Assembly (NCBI RefSeq): GCF_003863355.1
Contig: NZ_QQWG01000004.1
Coordinates: 62,001-126,000 of the forward strand
Source of the DNA: Ancylomarina euxina
Lineage (GTDB): Bacteria > Bacteroidota > Bacteroidia > Bacteroidales > Marinifilaceae
Direction of reading: 5' to 3'
Length of the DNA: 64,000 nt
Below are positions 19,584-28,692 of this stretch, one piece after another. The notes below the pieces were generated by a model that did not search any database, was not told where the DNA came from, and worked only from the letters and a program-made list of their open reading frames with translations. Both the position numbers and the translations under genes were made by a program. Numbering within the stretch: position 1 is the stretch's first letter; every line of letters starts with the position of its first letter.

Positions 19584-19617
19584 AAAAGATTCCGGAACCC
19601 CATAGGAGTCCCGGAAT
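19584..19617 (-). terminator. Partial terminator/attenuator between pflB and pflA
   Basis: Arms 19589-19601 and 19605-19617 (ATTCCGGAACCCC / GGAGTCCCGGAAT) pair at 11 of 13 positions. On the minus strand only CTTTTTAT follows, so it is probably leaky. Confidence 0.55.
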
Positions 19618-19640
19618 TATCTTATTTCCAATGGAAATTA

Positions 19641-21866
19641 TTACATTCTCTCAAAGAAAGAACGAGAAATAACCTCTAGCTGCTGCTCGCGAGTCAATCT
19701 TACGAAATTTACTGCGTAACCTGATACTCGGATAGTCAACTGTGGGTACTCTTCAGGATGCTCCATTGCATCGATCAATAGTTCACGGTTCAATACATTT
19801 ACGTTCAAATGGTGAGCACCTTTGATGAAATAAGCATCCATCATCGTTACTAAGTTCTCTGAACGAGATTCTGGAGTTGCACCTAATGATTTAGGAACAA
19901 TTGAGAATGTATTTGAAATACCATCCAATGAATCTTCATAGTTAATTTTAGCTACTGAATTCAAAGAAGCTACAGCACCATGAGAATCACGCCCGTGCAT
20001 TGGGTTTGCACCTGGAGCGAAAGGTACACCAGCTGCTCTACCATCAGGAGTTGCACCTGTTTTCAGACCATATACTACATTAGATGTAATAGTAAGAATT
20101 GACATAGTTGCTTCAGCATTCTTATATGTTGGTAAATCTTTCAACATGCTGTTGAAGATATTTGGAATTTCAACAGCGAAACAATCTACTGCATCATCAT
20201 CGTTACCATAGAATGGGAAATCACCTTCGATTTTGAAATCCGTTGTTAAACCTTCTTCGTTACGAATAGAAGTCACTTTAGCATTCTTAATTGCAGACAT
20301 AGAATCGGCAACAATAGAAAGACCAGCAATACCGTAAGCAAGGTTAATAGCAGGATTTGTATCAACTAGAGACATTTGAGCTTTCTCATAGTAATACTTG
20401 TCGTGCATGTAGTGGATGATGTTCATTGAATCGCTATAAACACGAGCCATTTCTTTCATCGCAATCATATAGTTACTCATTACTTCTTCGTAGTCCAATA
20501 CGTCGCTAGACATAGCTGGAATACCTTCGATAAGTAGAGTACCAGTTTTCTCACAACGACCACCGTTCAATGCTAACAATAAAGTTTTAGCAAGATTACA
20601 ACGAGCACCGAAGAACTGAATTTGCTTTCCAATCTCCTGATAAGAAACACAACATGCGATACCATAGTCATCAGACTTACGAGTATCACGCATCAATTTA
20701 TCATTCTCGTACTGAATAGAAGATGTATCGATAGAAACCTGTGCACAGAATTTCTTGAATCCTTCTGGTAATTCATCTGACCAAAGAACAGTCATGTTTG
20801 GCTCTGGAGAAGCTCCTAGAGTATAAAGTGTATTAAGGAAACGGAAAGAAGTTTTAGTTACCTTACTTCTTCCATCCATCGTTTTACCACCGATTGACTC
20901 AGTTACCCAAGTTGGGTCACCTGCGAAAATTTCATCGTAAGCATTCATACGAAGGTGACGAACCATACGTAGTTTCATTACGAATTGGTCAAGCATTTCC
21001 TGAGCAAATTCTTCAGTAATTACACCCGCTTTAAGATCTTGATCGATATAGATATCAAGGAAAGTAGAAACGTTACCCAAAGACATAGCAGCACCATCTT
21101 GCTCCTTTACAGCAGCTAGGTAACCCATATATACCCACTGAATAGCTTCTTGAGCTGTTTCTGCTGGACGATTTAATTCTAAGCCGTACTTTTCTCCCAA
21201 TTTCTTGATTTCACCAAGAGCTTTGATTTGTTCAGCTACTTCTTCACGAAGGCGAATCAACTCATCAGTCATGGTTCCAACTAAACCATTGTAATCTTCC
21301 TTTTTAGCTTCAATCAAACGATCGATACCATAAAGAGCTACACGACGGTAATCACCAATAATACGACCACGAGCGTAATTGTCAGGAAGACCCGTAAGGA
21401 ATCCTAAAGAACGAAATTTACGAATCTCGTCAGTATATGCGTCAAAAACACCATCATTGTGAGTCTTTGCGAAGTTGCGGAAAATATCTTTAACACGATC
21501 TGAAACCTCAAGACCTTGCTCAGTACATGCTTTCTCAACAACAGCAATACCACCATAAGGCTTCATTGCTCTACGAAGAAGTTCGTCAGCCTGAAGACCT
21601 ACGATCAACTCCAATGATTTGTCGATATATCCTGCTCCGTGAGAAGCAATGGTTGATACAGTTTCTGTATCTATAGAACGAACACCGTTGTTTGCGCGCT
21701 CTTCTTTAACTGCATCCTTGCAGATATCCCATAATTTTTTTGTGCGTTCTGTTGCTCCTGTTAAGAATGAAGCATCTCCTTCGTAAGAAGTTAGGTTATT
21801 ACTAACGAAATCTCTTACGTTAATCGTTTTTTGCCACTCACCGGCCTTGAATTGCATCTTAGTCAT
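19641..21866 (-). CDS. pflB: Pyruvate formate-lyase (formate C-acetyltransferase)
   Basis: About 741 aa from the ATG at 21866, giving [20 protein letters not shown], the usual family N-terminus; the frame stays open to an ATG at 21911 (756 aa) with 15 non-family residues. The enzyme converts pyruvate and CoA to acetyl-CoA and formate. The catalytic pair is in [11 protein letters not shown] (Cys405-Cys406). The glycyl-radical loop RVSGYAVNF near the C-terminus carries the radical glycine (about residue 716). It heads the pflB-pflA-focA operon, with a candidate promoter and a Crp/Fnr-like palindrome upstream. Confidence 0.97.
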   Translation of the reverse strand: MTKMQFKAGEWQKTINVRDFVSNNLTSYEGDASFLTGATERTKKLWDICKDAVKEERANNGVRSIDTETVSTIASHGAGYIDKSLELIVGLQADELLRRAMKPYGGIAVVEKACTEQGLEVSDRVKDIFRNFAKTHNDGVFDAYTDEIRKFRSLGFLTGLPDNYARGRIIGDYRRVALYGIDRLIEAKKEDYNGLVGTMTDELIRLREEVAEQIKALGEIKKLGEKYGLELNRPAETAQEAIQWVYMGYLAAVKEQDGAAMSLGNVSTFLDIYIDQDLKAGVITEEFAQEMLDQFVMKLRMVRHLRMNAYDEIFAGDPTWVTESIGGKTMDGRSKVTKTSFRFLNTLYTLGASPEPNMTVLWSDELPEGFKKFCAQVSIDTSSIQYENDKLMRDTRKSDDYGIACCVSYQEIGKQIQFFGARCNLAKTLLLALNGGRCEKTGTLLIEGIPAMSSDVLDYEEVMSNYMIAMKEMARVYSDSMNIIHYMHDKYYYEKAQMSLVDTNPAINLAYGIAGLSIVADSMSAIKNAKVTSIRNEEGLTTDFKIEGDFPFYGNDDDAVDCFAVEIPNIFNSMLKDLPTYKNAEATMSILTITSNVVYGLKTGATPDGRAAGVPFAPGANPMHGRDSHGAVASLNSVAKINYEDSLDGISNTFSIVPKSLGATPESRSENLVTMMDAYFIKGAHHLNVNVLNRELLIDAMEHPEEYPQLTIRVSGYAVNFVRLTREQQLEVISRSFFERM

Positions 21867-21971
21867 GCTAACTTGTTTTAATTCTTTTGGTTGTGTAGAT
21901 CGGACGTCCATTATAGATAATCCGGTAAGAAATTTCAGAAAACATTAGAGTTCCCCTCATTTTTACGGCCG

Positions 21972-22002
21972 CAAAGTAAAGCTTTTAATTATTGCTGTGC
22001 AA
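21972..22002 (-). promoter_or_regulatory. Candidate pflB promoter
   Basis: On the minus strand TTG (22002-22000), 20 nt, then TTACTTTG (21979-21972), one mismatch from TAnnTTTG. The expected transcript start is near 21965. Confidence 0.4.
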
Positions 22003-22016
22003 GCATTATTTAATAA

Positions 22017-22040
22017 TTTTGCAATCTCTAGATTACAAAA
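22017..22040. promoter_or_regulatory. Crp/Fnr-like palindrome upstream of pflB
   Basis: TTTTGCAATCT-CT-AGATTACAAAA: near-perfect dyad (one mismatch per arm pair), centred about 60-65 nt upstream of the predicted transcript start. That is the class I position for Crp/Fnr activators. The identity of the binding protein is inference. Confidence 0.5.
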
Positions 22041-22304
22041 CATGTAAGATTCAATCATACAACAGTTTACTTATAATATTCTTGATTATGAGGAGTATCT
22101 TAGCTACTAAAAGCCCTGATAAGAAGTGGTTAAGTAGATTGTTAAACTAATCTCATTCTGCCTATAAACCATTAACAGACTTAGAAGTATGATAAGAATT
22201 TCCGCCTTATTTAGAATAAATAAACACAGCATTCATAAGCTTATAATAAAATCATGGTCGAGGACTAAAATAAAGCGTTAATAAAGAAAGTGAAAATGGC
22301 TTTA
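22041..22304. other. Intergenic, nothing recognised
   Basis: AT-rich gap between the pflB upstream elements and the 3' end of the histidine kinase gene. No gene, strong hairpin or repeat is seen. Confidence 0.5.
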
Positions 22305-25300
22305 TTATTTATCTAAAGGAATATACACTGAAAAAACGGTGCCCATATCTTTCTCACTTGAGACTTCAATTCTACCACCATTTAAGTCAATAAATTCTTT
22401 GGATAACATCAGACCAAAACCCGAACCTGTCTCATCGGAAGTTCCAGCTGTTGAGCTGATAGCATCTATGCGAAAAAGCTGATCTATTCTTTCTTGACTC
22501 ATTCCTACTCCATGATCCATTATTTTAATCATTGCCATATCACTCATTTCTTCAATTTCCAGATTAATGGTATCTTCAGAATTAGAATATTTAATGGCAT
22601 TAGATATTAAATTTCGAATTACGGTATCAAGCATATACCTGTCTGCTTTTACAAACAAATCCTGGAATTCTCCCCGAATCGTTATTTTTTTTACAGCAGC
22701 CAGTTTCTGATGAAGCTCCAAATTATTCTGCATAAGAATTCTCAAGTTGAATGATTCAGGATTTGCTTTTAAATTCCCCTTCTGAACATTAGCCCATTCA
22801 AGCAAATTCTCAAGTAACTTAAAAGTATCATCTGAACTTTTATAGATCATCTCTATCAATTCTGTTTTTTCATCATCATCTAAATCCATAGAATGATCAA
22901 CTAGAATTTGAGAGAAGCCCCTAATGGCATTAAAAGGATTGCGCAGATCATGAGCTAATATTGAAATAAATTTATCCTTAGCAAGGTTAGCCGTCTCCAA
23001 CTCCTGATTAACTAGTTCTAAATCTCGAGTCTTTTCATTAATCATTCGTTTTAAAGTAAGCATCCTTAAATAGGTTCTGTTCTTACTGGTTACATATGTT
23101 AGGAAAATCAAGCCAATCAAGAACAAAAATAAAACAAACAGACTGTACCATCTCAAATACCAAACTTCATTTACTCGGATAGGTAAGATCGTTTCTTCAC
23201 TCCAACAATAATTACCGTCATGCTTGGTACGCAGATTAAGCTGATAATCGCCTACTTTCAAATCAGATATAAGGATTTGATTTTTCTCCGTCAATGGCAA
23301 CCATTCCTTTTTATTATTCACCCTAGATTGGATGCAATACTCAAATTGATTCTTTGATTGAGGATAAATCACACTGCTCACATCCAATAGGATGGTGGTA
23401 TTCTTTATCACCTCATATTCCTTATTTAAAAGCGAAACATACTCATCCTCCAGGATACCATAAATTAGAGGTTTTGGACTGCGCCTAGGCTTTTGTTTGG
23501 TGTCAGAATAAGTTAAACCATTACTAGTACCAAGCCAAATTTTTTCTCTAGAATCAATTAGCATGTTCCCAACAAGAGAAATCGTAGATGGTAATCCGTC
23601 ATCATTTGTGAATAGGGTGATATCATTCCCTTGTTTTCTTAGAACTCCTTTACTTCCATTAACCCATAAATCTCCTCTTTTATCTTTTACTACAGAAACC
23701 ACCCCTTTCTTAGTATATTCCCCTAAGCTTAGGCGCTCAACTTCTCCACCATGATATTTAATAAGACCGATTGAACTACCAATAAAAACACTATCCCCAT
23801 CAATTTCTATATCTGTGGTCCAAAACTCCTCACCCTTCATAAAATCGGCTTCGACACTGATATTCATTACATTATCATCCTCTTTTTTATATTGGTACAA
23901 ATAAGATCCTGACTTAGCTCCAGAAATAACTAAATCGGTCTCATTAAAATACTCTACATCTAACACGATACGCTCTCCACCAAATTGCTGTAAATATGAC
24001 TTTTGATTTCCATTTAAAAGATCAAGCTTAAATAGTTCTGAATTACTGACGGCCCATGCTTCATATTTTGAATTGATGACAATATCGGTCACATCCATAT
24101 CCGACAACTTGAAATGAAACATAAGTTTATGATCCTTATAACAATCTATCTCTCCTTTATCATTCCCTACAAGTATCAAATTGTTCCAAATACCCAACTT
24201 TGTTGAATTGTTTGTTTTTAATTCTAGATAAGTCTCAACACTGTTGTTTGGATTAACCCGAAACACGTCTTTACCATTTAAGAAGTAGACATATTTCCTA
24301 TCCTTAACGATATCATTCACATAGTCAGCATTGCTATTAAGTAGCTGTGTCGAAAAGAATTTCTTTTCCAGAAGAACAACCCCAGAGTTGGTAGCAGCCC
24401 AAACTGTTCCAAAACAATCCCTGTGCATATTATTAATAGTAAACGTGGGGAAACCACCAACAGGATAAATTTTTAGTTGAGTTTGTAGGTGAATTTCGAT
24501 TAAACCCTGAAACCAAGTACCTAGCAAAAATCGATCATTTTCTATGGGAATAATGGAGGAAGCGATAATATAAGGGTCGAGCAATTTTTTCTCAACAATA
24601 CGTCCATCAGAAGAGCATTTGTAATTCATTAGACCTTTAGAAGTTCCCAAAAGAAACTCATTACTTTTATGCACGAATAAAGAATGAACATTGAACTCAG
24701 ATACTTCATTTATCTCTTCAAAGGAATTTGTTTCGTCGTTTAACTTATAAAACCACCCCTTTTGAGAGACAACTATAATTTGTCCTTGATCTAGCTCCAC
24801 AAATTGATAAGAACGCGTAAACGACGTCGTTTTATTTTTCTCATCCATCTTATATTTATGCAGCTTTCCTCCCTTATAAGAAAACACATCTTCGTGATCG
24901 GCTATCCAAATCTGACTCTTACTATCCTCATATATATTCTTAGGATATTTGGGGACTTCATCTCCATTATTACAATCGATAAAAAGTTCCAAATGATTAT
25001 TTTCTTCTCCATGAATTAGCTTGTAAATTGCATCATCAGTAACAACAAGAATTGTCTGATCTTGAAGAATATAAAAGGCTTTAAAGAAAAAAGACTTGTT
25101 TTCGGGTTGACTAATGCGGTGATATTCATCATGAATAAGGGCATACAAACCATTATCTGTTGCGAAATGAGGCATCCCATATCCATCAATCACAATATCT
25201 TTAACTAACTCTTCAGGTAAATTATTCGCTTTATTATATTCGCTCAGACTAAAAACCGTACGTTGAGATTTGGAAGACACTATAGATAGAGGAAGTATCA

Positions 25301-25340
25301 ATAGGCAAATAATCGATATCCGAATTAGAAATGAATTCAT
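22305..25340 (-). CDS. Two-component propeller sensor histidine kinase
   Basis: 1011 aa. After a signal peptide (MNSFLIRISIICLLILPLSIV) the first ~620 residues form reg_prop-type beta-propeller repeats (DSKSQIWIADHEDVF, DCFGTVWAATNSGVVLLE, DKRGDLWVNGSKGVLRK, DSREKIWLGTSNGLTYS). A Y_Y_Y-type domain follows (FEYCIQSRVNNKKEWLPL...GDYQLNLRTKHDG). One membrane helix lies at about 730-752, then HisKA (SILAHDLRNPF, His near 796) and HATPase (NLISNAIKYS, DHGVGMS, GSGFGLML). Unlike the hybrid systems common in Bacteroidota, it has no receiver or AraC domain, so an unlinked response regulator is required. No SusCD or glycan genes are adjacent. Confidence 0.93.
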   Translation of the reverse strand: MNSFLIRISIICLLILPLSIVSSKSQRTVFSLSEYNKANNLPEELVKDIVIDGYGMPHFATDNGLYALIHDEYHRISQPENKSFFFKAFYILQDQTILVVTDDAIYKLIHGEENNHLELFIDCNNGDEVPKYPKNIYEDSKSQIWIADHEDVFSYKGGKLHKYKMDEKNKTTSFTRSYQFVELDQGQIIVVSQKGWFYKLNDETNSFEEINEVSEFNVHSLFVHKSNEFLLGTSKGLMNYKCSSDGRIVEKKLLDPYIIASSIIPIENDRFLLGTWFQGLIEIHLQTQLKIYPVGGFPTFTINNMHRDCFGTVWAATNSGVVLLEKKFFSTQLLNSNADYVNDIVKDRKYVYFLNGKDVFRVNPNNSVETYLELKTNNSTKLGIWNNLILVGNDKGEIDCYKDHKLMFHFKLSDMDVTDIVINSKYEAWAVSNSELFKLDLLNGNQKSYLQQFGGERIVLDVEYFNETDLVISGAKSGSYLYQYKKEDDNVMNISVEADFMKGEEFWTTDIEIDGDSVFIGSSIGLIKYHGGEVERLSLGEYTKKGVVSVVKDKRGDLWVNGSKGVLRKQGNDITLFTNDDGLPSTISLVGNMLIDSREKIWLGTSNGLTYSDTKQKPRRSPKPLIYGILEDEYVSLLNKEYEVIKNTTILLDVSSVIYPQSKNQFEYCIQSRVNNKKEWLPLTEKNQILISDLKVGDYQLNLRTKHDGNYCWSEETILPIRVNEVWYLRWYSLFVLFLFLIGLIFLTYVTSKNRTYLRMLTLKRMINEKTRDLELVNQELETANLAKDKFISILAHDLRNPFNAIRGFSQILVDHSMDLDDDEKTELIEMIYKSSDDTFKLLENLLEWANVQKGNLKANPESFNLRILMQNNLELHQKLAAVKKITIRGEFQDLFVKADRYMLDTVIRNLISNAIKYSNSEDTINLEIEEMSDMAMIKIMDHGVGMSQERIDQLFRIDAISSTAGTSDETGSGFGLMLSKEFIDLNGGRIEVSSEKDMGTVFSVYIPLDK

Positions 25341-25587
25341 TTAAGCCATAGATTAATAGTGTTACTAGCTAAAATAAGAATAAAACTTTCCAGAAAAAAA
25401 TATTTTAATTAAATACAGATATAAAGCTCTTCTTCTTCTCGTGCTTTCTAACAATAATTATATCAATCATTTGACAACCCTTCCAGTTTGTATATTTTAT
25501 TCAAGGCTACTAGTAGTTTAAATTCATAAACAATAAATTAATTCTTATTCTTAAATAGAGTCCCATTTACATCTAAAAATCAGTTTT
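25341..25587. other. Intergenic, nothing recognised
   Basis: Non-coding stretch upstream of the kinase; it should hold the kinase promoter, which I cannot pinpoint. Confidence 0.5.
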
Positions 25588-25631
25588 ATAAAAAAACACC
25601 TTCTAGCTAAGTAAAACTTAGCTGAAAGGTG
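25588..25631 (-). terminator. Terminator of the 499-aa protein gene
   Basis: CACCTTCTAGCTAAGT (25597-25612), loop AAA, ACTTAGCTGAAAGGTG (25616-25631), 14 of 16 paired, then six T on the minus strand. It lies 140 nt past the stop codon at 25773. Confidence 0.8.
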
Positions 25632-25772
25632 AATTATTCAAGAGTAAAGCTTAATTGGATTGCGAATAGCCCTATTGACGACATATTAATGAGCGATCGC
25701 AATACTTTTAATGTATATAGGTCATATTTTAGTCATTAGAAACATTCAAGCTTGAATGCTAAAAACAAATGA

Positions 25773-27272
25773 TTAGCTCATCTGTTCTTCATACGTTTCA
25801 GATTTAACGTGTACCACATCTAATTCCTTACGCATAAGTAATTTTGCGTTTGAAAGATCGATTGTTCTTTGTTTCTCAAGCTCCCCATTCAAGTCGGCAT
25901 TTTGTTTACCTATACCCTTAAATGTATTGGCTAAAGAATAAAAAAACTTCATGACTTGTGCCACAATTAAACCTAAGCTGTTCAATATCAAAAGACCCAA
26001 CAGTTTCACTAATGAATAATCCTGTAAAGTTAAGTCTTCTTGATTAACACTTGCGACACTCAATTCGGCTTCCTCTCCTTGCTTAATGTAAGAAAGAAAC
26101 TCTTTATAATTTGCTTCTTGCATGGCATCTATCATTAAATTATAATTTTTCAAACGAAACAGATCTTCAAGTCCTGCGTCCTGATACAAATTTAAAATCA
26201 CTTCATCTTCTACCTTAAATAAGAGACTCAATTTATCAATATGACAAGATGTTATACTAAAACTTGAATTAATATGATTTTCTAATAAGCTATCGCCCAC
26301 AGGGGTATTGTTATGCAGTATAAAACGGAACGTTCGTGCCACAAGTCGATCATCTATGATATCACAAACCAAATAGCCAACTTTGATATGACACACTAGA
26401 ATAGGTAATAAAAGATTCCCCTTATAAATTTCAAAAGCTTTTATATGTCTTAGATTAAAACTCACAATATCGTTCAACGCTTGTTGATCGAAAATATCTA
26501 AACATTCTTGAATTTGGTTTAAAGCATGGGTCTGAATATACAAATTAAACTCATTGGTATTTCCCGAATAATGTGATTCAAGTTTTTCTCTAGGAACTTT
26601 TAGCCAATTAATATTAGTAGAAATTTGTGGGTTGGGCACTTTATAAACTGATCGAAAAGCTCGATGTATCATCATAGACTCTTGCCTTGCCCAATATATA
26701 GATAATACAGGAGTAAGTGTCATACTTAAATTACCTTGCCCATCGCTGTGCAACATTTCAAATGAGTAATATTGCTTACGAACATTATTCAAACGAGAGA
26801 TGAGCATAGAAAAACAAGCTGTATACATATTGGGGACAGACTTCAGCATAGATACACCTTCTAGAATTGATATCGCGAAGTTTTCTTTTAAAAAACTAGT
26901 ACGCTTTATATTCTTTATCCCATGATATATAACATGATAAAAGGCCGCCAATATATTATAATCTAGTAGAGCAATCTCTTTGCCTTCGTGAATGATCCTA
27001 AACTTGCGAATTATTTGATGATACTCCTCGCCTATGTTTTTTAGATCTGAATCGCTGATGGCATTTTCTAGTGCTCTTTGAGGCGAGCGAACATACCACA
27101 GTAAACTAAATATCATTTGCTTCTCCTCATGACTTAAAAGGTGTACCGGAGATGATTCGTATAAATGCGTTTCGAGAACACTAGATAAACGTTTCTCAAA
27201 ATACTGAAAGGCATCAAAAGACTCAAGATCTTGAATCCCTAGTATTTCCTTATGTAGCGTTTGCCTTCTCAT
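25773..27272 (-). CDS. Hypothetical protein with one C-terminal hydrophobic segment
   Basis: 499 aa, not recognised. No signal peptide is seen. The sequence is mostly mixed helix/strand with no repeated motif, no P-loop and no obvious metal site. One hydrophobic segment, LVKLLGLLILNSLGLIVAQVM (about 425-445), is followed by an amphipathic, charged tail rich in K and E. It could be a tail-anchored or peripheral inner-membrane protein. It is monocistronic with its own terminator, between a histidine kinase and a decaying region. Codon use looks ordinary. Confidence 0.7.
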   Translation of the reverse strand: MRRQTLHKEILGIQDLESFDAFQYFEKRLSSVLETHLYESSPVHLLSHEEKQMIFSLLWYVRSPQRALENAISDSDLKNIGEEYHQIIRKFRIIHEGKEIALLDYNILAAFYHVIYHGIKNIKRTSFLKENFAISILEGVSMLKSVPNMYTACFSMLISRLNNVRKQYYSFEMLHSDGQGNLSMTLTPVLSIYWARQESMMIHRAFRSVYKVPNPQISTNINWLKVPREKLESHYSGNTNEFNLYIQTHALNQIQECLDIFDQQALNDIVSFNLRHIKAFEIYKGNLLLPILVCHIKVGYLVCDIIDDRLVARTFRFILHNNTPVGDSLLENHINSSFSITSCHIDKLSLLFKVEDEVILNLYQDAGLEDLFRLKNYNLMIDAMQEANYKEFLSYIKQGEEAELSVASVNQEDLTLQDYSLVKLLGLLILNSLGLIVAQVMKFFYSLANTFKGIGKQNADLNGELEKQRTIDLSNAKLLMRKELDVVHVKSETYEEQMS

Positions 27273-27559
27273 CGTCCTATTGTGGTATTAGGTCTACCCT
27301 TTATTAATCATCAAGCCTTAATTTTACTTAAGTATATGCAACTAATCAACTTGTAAATTATAATATTAATTTATAACGAACAAGTTTTATGACGATTATT
27401 TCTCTAGAAAAATGACATTCGTCATCAATTAGAGCTCATTAAGATATAGAATAAATCATTTTATCACAAAATAATCAAGCCAGAGTATTCACAAATAAAA
27501 TCCATTTTATTTTAAATAATAATCATTACATGCAGTTTAAAACTTTCTTATATAGACAT
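27273..27559. other. Intergenic, nothing recognised
   Basis: AT-rich, no gene, no strong hairpin. Confidence 0.5.
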
Positions 27560-27590
27560 AAAAAAGAGTCAATAGATTAACTATCGACTC
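27560..27590 (-). terminator. Terminator beyond the lipocalin pseudogene
   Basis: GAGTCAATAG (27566-27575) / CTATCGACTC (27581-27590), one mismatch, followed on the minus strand by six T. Confidence 0.7.
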
Positions 27591-27703
27591 GTGTATACTC
27601 CCTAAATCAGAATGTAAGTTAAACGATTCTTCTGATCTTAGATTGTTTTTTGTTTAACTCTAATGAGTTTGCTGGGATCGTACCCTTTTTTTTTTTATTC
27701 TAT

Positions 27704-28027
27704 TCAACAACTCTCTATATAAATTTTCTTATATGACCGATTGACGAGAATTGGCTCTGGAATCTTTGCTTTGCCTATAGCTTCTTATCTTTCCCCATCA
27801 AGCGTCTCTTTATTGGCACTATTCACGACTTTTATCATTCCATCTTCTTGGTATGAATAAGTTGCTCGTACTCCAAGCAAGTTTCTTTCGAAAAGATGAT
27901 CAAAACGGGCAATCTCATACCAAGATTCCAGATATTTATTCATATTAAAGTCTTTCACAACTGATTTATTTGTTGTTGTTGTTGTTGTATCTTGCTTTAC
28001 ATGAACACAATGATAACACAAAGACAA
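27704..28027 (-). pseudogene. Lipocalin (Blc-like) pseudogene
   Basis: The readable frame 28027-27785 contains NKYLESWYEIARFDHLFERNLLGV, the lipocalin GxW-type signature region of bacterial Blc proteins, then ATYSYQEDGMIKVVN. It stops at TAA (27785-27787) after LDGER, at 80 residues instead of ~170. Directly past the stop, in the same frame, EAIGKAKIPEP continues the family pattern (compare KEAxGKAK), and a second stop occurs at 27704. The N-terminus begins at TTG and lacks a sensible lipoprotein signal, being replaced by a Cys/His-rich and poly-Thr stretch, so the front is damaged as well. It lies directly behind the glycosylase-like gene. Confidence 0.8.
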
Positions 28028-28036
28028 AAAACGTAC

Positions 28037-28465
28037 TTATATTTTTTCCCATTCTTCAATTCCTCCTTCAATTTGATTAAATAAAGGATGTATTTCAACA
28101 CTTTCTAAAGACCACAGTTCAGCGTATTTTATCTCATCCCTAAGGCGTAATTTCTTAAGAAGATGCTCTTTTTCGAATTCGATTTGCCCTGTATTTAGCT
28201 TGATTTTTTTTATCAACTCAAGATTCTTATATTTTCGACTATCGAACTTATAGCCTCTTGCATTTGCTTCCTGCCAGACAACACCTAAGTAATAATGAAT
28301 TGATCTTATGGGATCGTTCGACTTTTTAAATCGATCCAATTGTGGGTGATTACTATAAGCTTTTGTTTGCCCCTCCAATACATTTTTAGCCAATAGAGTC
28401 TCTCGCCAGAGTGCTACAAGCCCTTTAGCATCAAGATATTTTGGGTGTAAAGACCAAATTCTCAT
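28037..28465 (-). CDS. Pyrimidine-dimer DNA glycosylase-like protein (Pyr_excise family)
   Basis: 142 aa. The N-terminus MRIWSLHPKYLDAKGLVALWRETLLAKNVLEG and the segment NHPQLDRFK match bacterial relatives of T4 endonuclease V, which excise cyclobutane pyrimidine dimers through an N-terminal amine. The C-terminal HPLFNQIEGGIEEWEKI is also typical. Most bacterial members are annotated by homology only. The stop lies 9 nt from the lipocalin remnant, implying a former operon. An orphan terminator-like hairpin lies in its upstream region (28495-28539). Confidence 0.8.
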   Translation of the reverse strand: MRIWSLHPKYLDAKGLVALWRETLLAKNVLEGQTKAYSNHPQLDRFKKSNDPIRSIHYYLGVVWQEANARGYKFDSRKYKNLELIKKIKLNTGQIEFEKEHLLKKLRLRDEIKYAELWSLESVEIHPLFNQIEGGIEEWEKI

Positions 28466-28494
28466 TCTCCTTTATTTAAGTCAGTCATCTAAAG

Positions 28495-28539
28495 TTATTA
28501 AAAAAAATAAGTTGACCGCCCTTTTCACGAATCAACTTA
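28495..28539 (-). terminator. Terminator-like hairpin with no gene ahead of it
   Basis: TAAGTTGA (28508-28515) / TCAACTTA (28532-28539) with at least seven T following on the minus strand. It lies between the divergent glycosylase and amidotransferase genes, so it would end a short transcript starting within 28540-28690 or attenuate the glycosylase mRNA. Confidence 0.45.
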
Positions 28540-28692
28540 AATACTAGACTTGTAGGATCTTATAAACACCGTTTAGGCTGCATCAATACGATTGCTTACA
28601 GCTAGCTCTTTGGGCATATGTCGTTTTCAGATATAAAAGCTTATTTTTGAATAAGACTTAACAGACCTCAAACTAATTGAAAGAAAAACATC

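Noticed and set aside
21867-21911. Start of pflB at 21911
   Set aside because: Adds 15 residues that do not look like the family; the ATG at 21866 gives the usual N-terminus. Not excluded experimentally.
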